DNA from: Temnopleurus reevesii | Lineage: Eukaryota; Echinodermata; Echinoidea; Temnopleuroida; Temnopleuridae | Direction of reading: 5' to 3' | Assembly (NCBI GenBank): GCA_036244855.1 | Contig: BQKZ01006375.1 | Span: 4,782 to 45,604, forward strand | Length of the DNA: 40,823 nt | Shown: positions 31,812 to 40,823 of the stretch, piece after piece | Numbering within the stretch: position 1 is the stretch's first letter | Layout of the letters: each line of letters opens with the position of its first letter | The notes under the pieces: generated by a model | What the model saw: only the letters and a program-made list of their open reading frames with translations | Told to the model about the DNA's origin: nothing | Database searches by the model: none | Position numbers and translations under genes: made by a program

Positions 31812-31840
31812 GTACTACTACTACTACTACTACTACTACC
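31701..31840. repeat. (CTA)n microsatellite
   Basis: About 46 CTA units with a few GCTG interruptions near 31727-31757 and one AGT near 31811. It creates a poly-threonine/tyrosine open frame that is not a gene. Confidence 0.95.
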
Positions 31841-31955
31841 GTTGCTTCTTCTAATAGCATTATTATTTTCATCTATTTTATGAATTAAGTTCAGAATTAA
31901 TACTTTTTTTTAAAATAAAATCAGTGTAATAATGATTACGATAAGTGCACCTTCT

Positions 31956-32104
31956 GGGCCCCGTAACATAAAGGTTTGCGATTAATCACTATCTGATTTT
32001 GCGATCAATTGCAAACTTTAGTACATGATTTGTCATAGACTTGCGATTGATATCAATCGATATCTGATTAGCAATTAATCGCAAACCTTTATGTTACGAG
32101 GCCC
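31956..32104. mobile_element. 149-bp palindromic MITE (GGGCCCCGTAACATAAAGG ends)
   Basis: The left end GGGCCCCGTAACATAAAGG and right end CCTTTATGTTACGAGGCCC are inverted copies, and pairing continues through GTTTGCGATTAATC. The interior has further GCGATTGATATC-like internal copies of the same motif. No clear target duplication is seen. Confidence 0.8.
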
Positions 32105-32570
32105 ATAATTTGATACACGCGGTCTTTATAAATTGTTACCATTTAGAATTATTATTCAGTAAGATGGGGTTTTCCCTCGATGAAATAATTTTCACGCACA
32201 AAGAAAATAGAGAACTTCATTTTTTGTAAGAACGCTCTTCTTTATTGTAGAGTACCCTTGAGAATTATGCCTTCTTTTTAGAAGAGCCTAATCAAAAGTA
32301 AAACGGCGCTTTTGTTTTTATGCGAAGTCATCGTACTCGTATTTAAAAACTATTTAGAATATAACAGATTAACCGACTAAAAACATTGTTGTGAGGGAAA
32401 AAAGAGTACATTGTAAGGTGAATAAGGAAACAACAAATTAAAATGTTCCAATTAATGTTTATAAGACGTTATTCTGGGGGTTTTATTTTAGGTTTTTCAT
32501 GGTCACTTATTGTCAAATATATTTTGTCCCGATACTCATCATCTATTTTAGACAACACTCTGAAAAATTA
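32105..32570. other. Intronic, nothing recognised
   Basis: AT-rich, no feature supported. Confidence 0.4.
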
Positions 32571-32745
32571 GGGTGCAATTTTGCACCCTTACTGGGTGTA
32601 GGCACTGGTACAATAGCAGCTCATTTTCGGTGGAAATGTACATCCTTATCGCGGGAGATACGCACCATTTGGTGGAAATATCCTTAGATCTCCACCCCAT
32701 TGTACCGGTGATTAAACCACCTAGGATGGAAGATTGCACCCTTGT
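32571..32745. repeat. Segment bounded by GGGTGCAA/TTGCACCC motifs
   Basis: Begins with the palindrome GGGTGCAATTTTGCACCC (32571-32588), identical to 5298-5315, and ends with AGATTGCACCCTTG. Between them GGCACTGGTACAATAGC and CCATTGTACCGGTG form a weak inner inverted repeat. It may be a remnant of the S2-like elements, which carry the same motif. Confidence 0.4.
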
Positions 32746-32782
32746 TATTTTTGTTTTGGTTTAACATTCTCAGAAATACAAG

Positions 32783-33081
32783 GGCCCGTATTCTGATATC
32801 AGGTCGAGTCTAAATCTGTGGTTTAAGTATGGGTAGTCCAAAGTGCCAAAACTTAAAACTCTATAATTCTTATGTTAACTGCTATCTTTTCCCATGACAT
32901 CCTAATAACGTAGAAAACTATCTAAGATTTTATTCCAAGACAGTTTTTAATACTATGAGTGCCAAATGTGCTGGTGAATCAAACACCGGTTGTTATAGAT
33001 TCAAGCCTCTTTTGGCTTTCCATACTTAAACCAGAGATTTAAACTCTAGTTTAAGTTGAACCTGACATCAGAATACGGGCC
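32783..33081. mobile_element. 299-bp palindromic MITE (GGCCCGTATTCTGA ends)
   Basis: The left end GGGCCCGTATTCTGATATCAGGT mirrors the right end, whose reverse complement is GGCCCGTATTCTGATGTCAGGTT. Pairing resumes at CTGTGGTTTAAGTATGG / CTCTGGTTTAAGTATGG. The middle about 170 bp is not paired. It is non-coding with no clear target duplication. Confidence 0.8.
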
Positions 33082-33451
33082 ATGGAGTTCACTAGTTGAT
33101 ATACATTGAATAATATCAGTGCGCACATTTCTTTGAAACGACCCTCAGGTATCTGTCCTTGGAGTACGCTCTGCAGAGTATATAATATTGTTTCAGCTGA
33201 CAGGCGCTAATCAATGACCCAATCTTCCTGCTTCTACTATGCGATATACCCTTTTACCATCGCTTGATTGCATGCTCATAAGAAAACTCGATATAATTGT
33301 TGCAGGCGAAACTGTTTGACGGGGCATAACATCTTCCTTTCTGACTGAAAATCGAATGGCGCTTATTTTATTGATATTTATTACCAAATTGAAGCAGGAA
33401 TTGTCGAAAACCCGTACGTAGATGGCTAAAGCCGTTTTAGTTGTATTGCCA
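33082..33451. other. Intronic, nothing recognised
   Basis: No supportable feature. Confidence 0.4.
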
Positions 33452-33530
33452 TTAACCCATTGACAACTGAATTTTTATTCTCATTGAGTTTGCGCAAGAA
33501 TTGCCCGGTTCAAGTGATATCAAAGGGTAA
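33452..33530. mobile_element. 79-bp mini-palindrome, family M, copy 1
   Basis: The left side TTAACCCATTGACAACTGAA and the right side, as reverse complement, TTACCCTTTGATATCACTTGAACCGG are imperfect inverted repeats. The same arrangement and length occur at 34331-34408. Confidence 0.55.
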
Positions 33531-34282
33531 AATTAGAAAAATAACAACGTTTGAACAATCTGAGCCAGTAATATCTAATGGCATACTTTACCTCGTTGGT
33601 TTTAATATTTTTTTTTAAACATAAATAACTCTAGAACAATTATGGATTTGCAAAGTGTGAATTAGAAGTGATAAACAAACCTATGTATTGATTCACTAAT
33701 GAATCCCCGAGAGCTACATACTTGGAATTACACTCATTCAAAACTGTCTGATGTTCATTTGGTTTAATTAGCTGTGAAATAAATCTTACCCGAGTATATC
33801 ATAATGAAGTGGATACATAAGTCATGCATATTGATGAGCAATTATCTATAATGACGGATTTAAACCAAATTCTATCTCGCTCTCTCAGCTTTTTGCCAGA
33901 TCGTGCTACCAGCAACAACAGATAATTCCATAAGGCATATTTGATTTATTACGACTATTTCCAGGAAGGAACTACACAAAGAATGATTTTACCTTATCGA
34001 TGCTGCTGTACCTAACTACATATCCAACGCCGTTTGAATATCTCAAGCACAATTTTGTCACGCTATGAGTTTCGACAGCTATATGACCTTCATTTAATCT
34101 CCATTGTGATTTGCCGGTGGTTGTTGGAGTAATTATTATATTAACAGTTAACATAACTTGAAGTGATTTTTAACCTTCATCGTTAAAATGCTACAAATAA
34201 GAGATTGCTCGATGAAATCTCAGTATACTTTTCATGAGAACGTTGATAAATCTTTGTCATTGTATTTTTCATGCATTATTGC

Positions 34283-34318
34283 GAATAAAATCATATCAAA
34301 TCAAATCGAATCAAAATC
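34283..34318 (+). repeat. AATAAA plus (ATCAA)n tail, probable LINE 3' terminus
   Basis: GAATAAAATCATATCAAATC followed by AAATCGAATCAAAATC resembles tails of non-LTR elements. No body is recognisable upstream. Confidence 0.4.
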
Positions 34319-34330
34319 GCACAGATGGGA

Positions 34331-34408
34331 TTAGCCCATTGACTACTAATTCTATAATTTCCATAGACTTTGTTCAAGGACTTTCCGGTTCCAGTTGTCA
34401 ATGGGTTA
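34331..34408. mobile_element. 78-bp mini-palindrome, family M, copy 2
   Basis: TTAGCCCATTGACTACTAAT at the left and its partner CAGTTGTCAATGGGTTA at the right are inverted. AGACTTTGTTCAAGG and CCGGTTCC in the middle match the centre of copy 1 (GAGTTTGCGCAAG, CCGGTTCA). Confidence 0.6.
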
Positions 34409-36431
34409 GGTTTGAAATATTTGGCTTTATCTAATGTTTAAAAGTATAGATTAGTTTTAAGAGAAGTGGCGTTTCAGATATGTATTACTTTTTGAGCTGT
34501 AATAAACACATTCACAAAATATAGTTCTCAGGAACAAATTCGAAAATCGACCCAGAATGGCTTAATGATTGCAAAATAAAAAAAAAAACACCGTGCGTCG
34601 TTTTCTTAATTCGCACACTGCAAAGCAAATGGGAATTCACTATCAACACACTAACTACTGGAGACACTGTTTCATTAATCACCCCCATTCTCCAAGTGGT
34701 CCGTAGGAATGGTAAGAATAATGATTGATTCGAGTCTTCAAACAATAGTTAGCCAGAATACAAGCATAAATCCTTTCCGAATTTCGTACACATTTATTCG
34801 TATGCATGTAGATTAATTTGAGAATACATCGGCTCGTTTCACATTAATTTCTGCATCCTTACCTTAACTAATCTATACCTTTAAATGCACTTTCACTTGG
34901 CCTTTAATAAGTATAATACGTATAAAGATTGTGATGAAATTGATATAATGTTTCATATTCAATATGTAAGGCGTTTTGTAAAGGACAAACCAATACCCAA
35001 GCCTCAACATATTCTTTTTTAATCGCCTTATAGCGGAGATGAGGCCAATAAAAGTATCTTCACGAAATTCATCGCTCGCGCTTGATAGATAATTTGCTTG
35101 ACAACTTCAGAAGATGCATCCGTTGTCATGGTAAACACTAATACTTCATAGTTTATGCAGTCAGGCATGATGTCGCCTGCACTGTTTACAAAAGCGAAAA
35201 TAAGAAATTAAGCTTATATGATAGTTTTTCTTAATAAATCGTGCTATACTTTGTACATACATGTAAACGGTAATTGATAAAGACAGTTTTAAGACATTTT
35301 CCAGAATCTATTCCTGTTTACTAAATAATAACGAAAGCCAGTTTCATCTACATCATTTTGAGCCATACGTATTTTACAGAACCAAAAACACACATACAAA
35401 ACCCCTCTAAATCATATTTGAAAACGTTTGTAGGGAAATACATAAAGTGAAGAAAAAAAAAACATTTTGCCAAAGTCTATTTTAAAATAAAGCTAACCTT
35501 TAAAGAGACAGCTATATATTTTTTGACCAAATATACCACAAATATTCGACCAAATATATTAACAATACAATTATGCTCCTTTAGTTCGCCGTTGCTGAAA
35601 TATCAAATAAATGCCTCTCGGCTGACACGAAGGACTCAAGAAAGCTGTTCCTGGCGAATTCCTTGAAACATCCTAGAGAGCGCTGTGTATAACAACATTA
35701 GAACGAAGATGCGGCCAAATGCGAGATTTTTAATATCCATGCAAGAAAACATAGAAATATATTTTTTATCATTCCTGCAAAAAATATAGATATTTCCGCC
35801 GTTGTTGATTTTGGAAGAGGCAAACATTCCAAACTATACTGCAAACTCACTATATAATACCGTGTTGAAATAAAACTTAATTATCTAGTTGTTTATATTA
35901 TCGGCTTTTTAATGATCATTTCCTGTCTTCACTCGTCTCTGAGAAGCAAACATTTCTGGATAAACCTTGACAAAATGCTTTACATCGATCGCTTGTAGGT
36001 AAATACTTGAGGATATGAATATATTAACATGAGTTCAATTGAGATTATTGGAATTCTATAGTCGGGTGTACATCTATGATCTTTAATGAGATGGCGTTGC
36101 ATCATTGATGATTGCGTAGTCCGCCATTGCGTAGGCCAAGGCGTAGGCAGCTTCTATCGGAAATTGCCGTATAGGATTTCGACCTCCTACTTTTTTCGAA
36201 TTTATGTATTTTCCCCCAAATTACAAGAGTGTTAGCACATATAATGGAAAAAAAACCTTCTTATCAAAATCTTCCCCTGTGTTGTCTTTGAATCAAGCAA
36301 TCTGAAGCACGTTTAATTATGATAGACTGAACATACGAATGAGACAAAATGACATGTTGCGGAATAATCATACCGTAAATGTTTGGTGCCTCTTGAAGCC
36401 CTCTAATAAACATGATAAAGTAGAAACATTA
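34409..36431. other. Intronic, nothing recognised
   Basis: Two kilobases of AT-rich sequence without a recognisable repeat, exon or RNA. Confidence 0.4.
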
Positions 36432-36944
36432 AACTCGACTCACACCTTTGAGTTTTTAGCTTGCGCGGGCCCAAAGCGTTTTGGAAAATTAAACACACTC
36501 CTCGAGCACACAACATACGTTGATCAGACGACTGACTGTCGCTCTGCTTGCGCTCAAGGACCGTACACCGAACGTTAGTCTACCGTACACTGCAAAAAAT
36601 ACTGTTGTTAAATTTAACCCAAACTGGAATACATATAGGACCAAACCAGGAAAGTGTTAATATAACACCAGTTTGGAATCCATTGAATGCATTTCAACAC
36701 CAACTGGCGTTGTTTAAGGCCCTATACATCACTGGTCGGTGTTGAAATATATTGATTTGATTCCAAATTGGTGTCATTTTAACATCTTTCTGGTGTGGTC
36801 CTATATAGATTCCGATTGGTGATAAATTTAACACCAGCGTTTTTGCAGTGTATGACAAGCGTCTTCGTGCATCCAGGGAACGTTTTTGATTGTTGAGAAC
36901 CTTGGCCCATACGCAGTCTCAAACGCAAATGTGTGAGTCACCCT
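36432..36944. mobile_element. MITE family B, copy 3, interrupted by a nested MITE
   Basis: TTA flanks both ends (36429-36431 and 36945-36947). Ends are CGACTCACACCTTTGAGTTTTTAGC (left) and, as reverse complement, GGGTGACTCACACATTTGCG (right). Interior blocks GACGACTGACTGTCGCTCTGC and CGTCTTCGTGCATCCAGGGA match copy 2 at 40293-40524. Without the nested 263-bp element and its extra TA it is 248 bp. Confidence 0.85.
36588..36850. mobile_element. 263-bp full-length-palindrome MITE with TA target duplication
   Basis: The ends are CACTGCAAAAA and TTTTTGCAGTG, flanked by TA (36586-36587 and 36851-36852). The uninterrupted sister element reads ACCGTATGACC at this point (about 40429-40439), so TA was duplicated on insertion, as Tc1/mariner-type transposases do. 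Both arms, each about 120 bp, carry the blocks GTTAAATTTA, TATAGGACCA, ACCAG-AAAG-TGTTAA, AACACCA-TTTGGAATC and TTTCAACACC in mirrored order. It is non-coding. Confidence 0.9.
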
Positions 36945-38794
36945 TTAATTGATTAGAACGAAAGCAATAATGCTGAAAATAAGGACATCACTTGATTACT
37001 TATGATTAATGCTACATTTTTTGTGGTTATCAGTGGTTATACTGTCGTTTTATGCTATCTAAATTATACTTTCTCATTAACATATACAACGTAACTATGT
37101 TTTCATATCTACCACATATTTTGTTTACATCTAAAATTGCCAGTTGCAGCTTATGACAGAATAATCAAGGTTATTTCTATCAATTGCAGATTGATTTGGT
37201 TTTCCATGCACTCCCTATCTCCCTATTCATACATGCTCAACAAAATGAAGACATATTGAAAGCAATTCACATCATGTCGATGGAGTATGAATGAGAGAAA
37301 AAAAGGAATATTGGATATGAAGATGAATGGTCCGAAGAGCTATATTTTATGGCGTTTATGTGCTTCAAATCATTAGGCTGTTGTAACAATGGACTTATGA
37401 TATTTAGAGTTCAACATTGTCTTTTCTTATTAGAGCATCACAAAGTAGATTCGGTATCGACATAAGTAGTTTGCCAACGTCATTTAAACAATTATATAGT
37501 GTTTTAAATCGTGACATGTATAGAGTTTGTAACCATGCCAAAAGATCTTTTCGTACTTTTCGTTCTCGATATCATAATATTGTGGGCTCATTGTTTTTCA
37601 TTCCAGGCCATTTATTATTTCTATTTATTATATGTCATCTCATTTTATCTATCGATTTCTATACACAAAGCTTACGAATTCTTAAGGCTATTAAAGGGAA
37701 AGCTATGTCTGGTTGGCCAAAAAATGCAATTTGAAAAAAAATAGTCGGGGAAGATTTTATGTCCATATGTTTTTTTTTCAATAATTTTACTACATTTCAA
37801 CAGAAATATTAGACCGAAAATTTTGGTCTCTTTTTCGACAGGAGCTCCCGCAGATTAATTTATTTTCCCATAAACAAATGGATGTGGCTGTTTATTGGAA
37901 ACATGATGAGTTCGCAGTACAAAGAAACTTTTTTTTTGAAAGACTAGTACTGTATCTCATTTCATTTGTGTATGTTTGCATTTCTTTTGATTTTTCCATG
38001 TGGATTGATATCATTGAAAGTCAGGTTTGGTCTATAACTTTATCTTGGCCTTGGTGTAACGTGACGAATACTTTAACCTTCTCAGGCTTATATCTTTACA
38101 AAAATAAGAATGCCAAAGCGAAGACTCGTGTACACACCCATATTCTTTCTTAATGATGTGATCACAGTATTCCATTCAAAACAACCCTTGCAATCGCCTC
38201 GAAGTAAACATGTGCAGGCGTCATGGCATAGAAGTCGATTTCAGTAACCTTTATCAGAAAATATTGATTCACCAGTGATTTATACAAATATTACTTGATT
38301 TTAAAATCCTATTACTATGCTCCTTGAACACTGTTGACTTAGATGCCGTCAACAGGCTTTTATGTCATGAACGTCTTTGTTTTTATATAAAGCAAATAAT
38401 GAGAAAACAAAGTCAATAAATAAAGTTCTTCTATTTTAAATTATTAGTTATTAGGAAATGTGAACTTATATGTTCGCTTACTTTTTATTGTGAAAAGTGA
38501 AGTAAGTTAATGTTAACAATTCAAAACTGTTTTCTTGCATTTTTTTGGTAAATAATCAACATTGATTAATCAACAAAGTTGTTAAAATTGATCATCGATA
38601 AGGCCAATGATCCAATCACAAATTACGAAAATTTAGCAAATAATTTTTTTGTAATGCATAATTGAACAGGCAGTCAAGTACAACACATCTTTTCACACAC
38701 CCTAATAAATCTTTAGCGTATTCCCATTTTCCAAATCTAATCGAGCGTCAATAAGAGTAAATTGGTTAGGACATTGAAATCTGTGAGACATTAT
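36945..38794. other. Intronic, nothing firm recognised
   Basis: Open frames at 37417-37734 (105 codons) and 37878-38153 (91 codons) have hydrophobic stretches but no family motif or splice context. They do not show guanylate cyclase motifs. Confidence 0.4.
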
Positions 38795-38880
38795 TTTTGA
38801 GTAATCGAGCGCCATGAGCGCCCAGCTGTGGCGAGACCGGCGCTATACAAGAGGCCATCACCCCCATCGTTATCATCACT
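38795..38880 (+). mobile_element. SINE/LINE 3' tail remnant
   Basis: ATCGAGCGCCATGAGCGCCC, GACCGGCGCTATACAAGAGG and CCCATCGTTATCATCAC have the GCGC-palindrome, GGCGCTATA(T/C)AA and trinucleotide-tail layout of the other SINE and LINE 3' ends here. The rest of the element is not recognisable. Confidence 0.5.
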
Positions 38881-40030
38881 AAAGGGGAAAATAATATTCA
38901 AATCCACTCTTACAATTGACTCATTTATCACATAGAAATATGATGTTTAATATCATATTTTAATACTTGTTTGGTATATGGCAACATACATAAGCAATTT
39001 GCCCTACTCTTTGTTCTATATTATCGCAATATCAGGATCATGAAGAAAGTTTTATCGTCATATAGAATGACTTCCTTTTGCTAGGTAGACCCGGGGTTCT
39101 TATTAAACTTTGAAAATGTTGGAATTCAGGGCAAATTTTCAAGCTTATGATCGAGAAAATTTACATAATCCATCTATCCATTTTTTTTTACAATCGAAAA
39201 GAATGACTAAATCTATAAAGAGTTTCCTCCTTTTCAAGAAACTAACTGCCGTGTATGCTTAATGCCTCACGAAAATGTCTCGGAAATGGTAGCCATTCTG
39301 ATGTAATGATAGACATTTGGCGTAGTAAATACCCCGAGCGTTGCGACATAGTAACGGATTTATGACAAAGCGGATACATACGTTTATCTCATATGCGACG
39401 AAAGATGGAATTTAGAGATGCCTTTCAAATTGCCTTATGCATTTTCCCGCGCTGAAAAAAATGCCAATTTAAAGTCATTACTCTCTTTCTCAGTGTATGA
39501 GTTACTAAAACATGTGGTGTAGCAACATCGACTCTAAATGGCATCCTCAACCAAGATCAATGAAATGATATCGAGATTCTTAGTAGAAAAAAGGTAATTT
39601 ATGATTTTAAAGTAACGCGAACAGCGAAATGGTACATGTAATTTCAACTCAAATGAATGAATATCTTATCACCAATGTAGACTAGAAATTAAGACTGATG
39701 GAATCTATGCCTAGTTAATGTGTCGTTTATATTTGGTCTACAAGTATCGTAGGGTAACCGTAAATTGATTGCATTTTTCTAATAGCACGATCCTCGTAGG
39801 TGACAAACGATGATTGTAGGTTTTCAAGCCGATTCCAGCTATCTTTATCCTTTATTATTTTACTGAGGGGGCTAATAAAAAATGTTTAAACTTGTTCGAC
39901 TATACTCCCTAAAACACAATAGATAACGTTGCTCTTATCTTGAAGAAAAAGTACGATTTTCGTTTCGGGGCCAGCTATCGTGAATGAATTGTAAAATCGT
40001 AAGGCTTCAGAACGATCATCGCTTTCCCTT
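38881..40030. other. Non-coding, nothing recognised
   Basis: AT-rich sequence without supported features. Confidence 0.4.
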
Positions 40031-40069
40031 TTTTCTTCAGTTCTTCAGTTTCTTCACTTTTTCTTCAGT
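40031..40069. repeat. Short TTCTTCAG-type minisatellite
   Basis: TTCTTCAG/TTCTTCA(G/C)T units repeated about five times with small variations. Confidence 0.7.
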
Positions 40070-40090
40070 CAACTGTCACCCCGAATACAT

Positions 40091-40184
40091 ACGTCACATA
40101 GAAGCCACGACAGAACACGATTCAACACGATTATTTATACATGGCCAGTAAATTGCTTACTAAACAAAGAATGTGACTGGGGCC
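40091..40184. mobile_element. Decayed relative of hairpin family H
   Basis: GTCACATAGAAGCCACGACAG, AACACGATTCAACACGATT and, on the right, AACAAAGAATGTGACTGGGGC correspond to parts of the H arms and loop edge in the right order, but the symmetry is largely lost. Confidence 0.5.
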
Positions 40185-40292
40185 GGATCGTAGGCATAAC
40201 AATAATGGCCCTTATCCACAGACACAGTTTTAGCTGATTATGACATTTTCCAACGACGGCAACTAACGAGCACTATATTTTGTATAACTTTA

Positions 40293-40524
40293 AGGGCCAC
40301 TCACATCTTTGCGTCGGCCCAGTGTATTTTTAAATTAAAAACGCTCTGTGGACGCACATCATACGCGAATCAGACGGTGGACTGACGTTCGGCTTGCGCT
40401 CGAGTAGCCTATACCGAGCGTCAGTTTACCGTATGACCTGCGTCTTCGTGCGTCCAGGGAGCGTTTTGATTTCCAAATAAGCTGGGCCGACATAGGCTAA
40501 AAACGCAATGGTGTGAGTCGGCCT
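40293..40524. mobile_element. MITE family B, copy 2 (232 bp, TTA target duplication)
   Basis: TTA flanks both sides (40290-40292 and 40525-40527). Ends are AGGGCCACTCACATCTTTGCG and, from the right, AGGCCGACTCACACCATTGCG. The interior has mirrored blocks ACGCTCTGTGGACGCAC / GTGCGTCCAGGGAGCGT and ACGGTGGACTGACG / CGTCAGTTTACCGT. This is the uninterrupted reference for the nested insertion at 36588-36850. Confidence 0.85.
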
Positions 40525-40550
40525 TTATAAAACTCCAGTTTATCCCCCAA

Positions 40551-40677
40551 AGCCCCGGTCACATAGGACCCCGGAAGCAACACGATTCACCCCGACTCGT
40601 TGTTCCGAGGCAGTTAACTGTGAATTAACAAAGAATCGGGTGAATCGTGTTGCTTCCGGGATCCTATGTAACCGGGA
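40551..40677. mobile_element. Hairpin MITE, family H, copy 4
   Basis: AGCCCCGGTCACATAGGACC to GGATCCTATGTAACCGGGAC with the same loop as the other copies (GTTGTTCCGAGGCAGTTAAC). The right arm has a one-base deletion and several substitutions. It lies 26 bp from the end of a family B MITE and 6 bp from the next H copy. Confidence 0.85.
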
Positions 40678-40683
40678 CATTAT

Positions 40684-40823
40684 GCCCCGGTCACATAGGA
40701 CCCCGGTCACATAGGACCCCGGAAGCATCACGATTCACCCCGACTCGTTGTTCTGAGGCAGTTAACTGTGAAATAACAAAGAGTCGGGGTGAATCGTGTT
40801 GCTTCCGGGGTCCTATGTGACCA
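40684..40823. mobile_element. Hairpin MITE, family H, copy 5 (cut by window end)
   Basis: It begins GCCCCGGTCACATAGGA and then repeats the 16 bases CCCCGGTCACATAGGA (40685-40700 and 40701-40716) before continuing as in the other copies. The right arm runs to the last base of the window (GGGGTCCTATGTGACC). It is head to tail with copy 4. Confidence 0.85.

Noticed and set aside
31640..31888. Threonine/tyrosine-rich open frame
   Set aside because: It is the translation of a (CTA)n microsatellite.
37417..38153. Two frames of 105 and 91 codons as later exons of the guanylate cyclase
   Set aside because: None of the expected motifs of the ligand-binding, kinase-like or cyclase domains is present.

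Overview
The window is a piece of a eukaryotic, metazoan genome with long AT-rich non-coding stretches. It holds one confident protein-coding exon, several spliceosomal-type signals, and a dense layer of short interspersed repeats. The tRNA-derived SINEs, the many short palindromic MITEs and the receptor-guanylate-cyclase exon suggest a marine deuterostome invertebrate. A sea urchin or other echinoderm is the best guess, but this is inference and was not tested by a search. One assembly gap (Ns, 13311-13489) and a single N (26883) are present.

The only confident gene is on the + strand at 29215-29604. It is the first coding exon (130 codons, signal peptide plus the start of an ANF-receptor/ligand-binding domain) of a receptor-type guanylate cyclase. 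It ends at a GTGAGT splice donor. No further exon was recognised in the remaining 11.2 kb, so the first intron is probably longer than 11 kb and packed with mobile elements. A possible short exon (28105-28200) lies about 1 kb upstream.

The rest is mobile-element landscape. From left to right: a nested TIR element (308-742); a LINE 3' remnant (1785-2030); an old decayed repeat field (about 2060-3300); a three-copy 227-bp tandem array split by a 5'-truncated LINE (3468-4835); SINEs and LINE tails (5361-6140); TIR elements (7498-8078); a SINE (8992-9280); a four-unit, roughly 400-bp tandem array colonised by three unrelated short TIR elements (10111-12140); a tandem duplication with a LINE insertion in one copy (13790-14738); further SINEs and MITEs (17438-18438, 20080-20570); two tandem copies of a near-perfect 130-bp hairpin (21203-21476); two kinds of tRNA-like SINE (24005-28031); the guanylate cyclase exon; then more hairpins, MITEs and microsatellites to the end, where two more hairpin copies sit head to tail (40551-40823).

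The most informative structures are the insertions whose empty site can be read within this same window. They fix element ends and target duplications directly (TA, TTA, TAA and a 9-bp duplication) and give a relative order of events. The best candidate for something undescribed is the 130-bp hairpin family with 48-bp arms, seen in five good copies, four of them in two head-to-tail pairs. No multi-gene system of cooperating proteins is visible.
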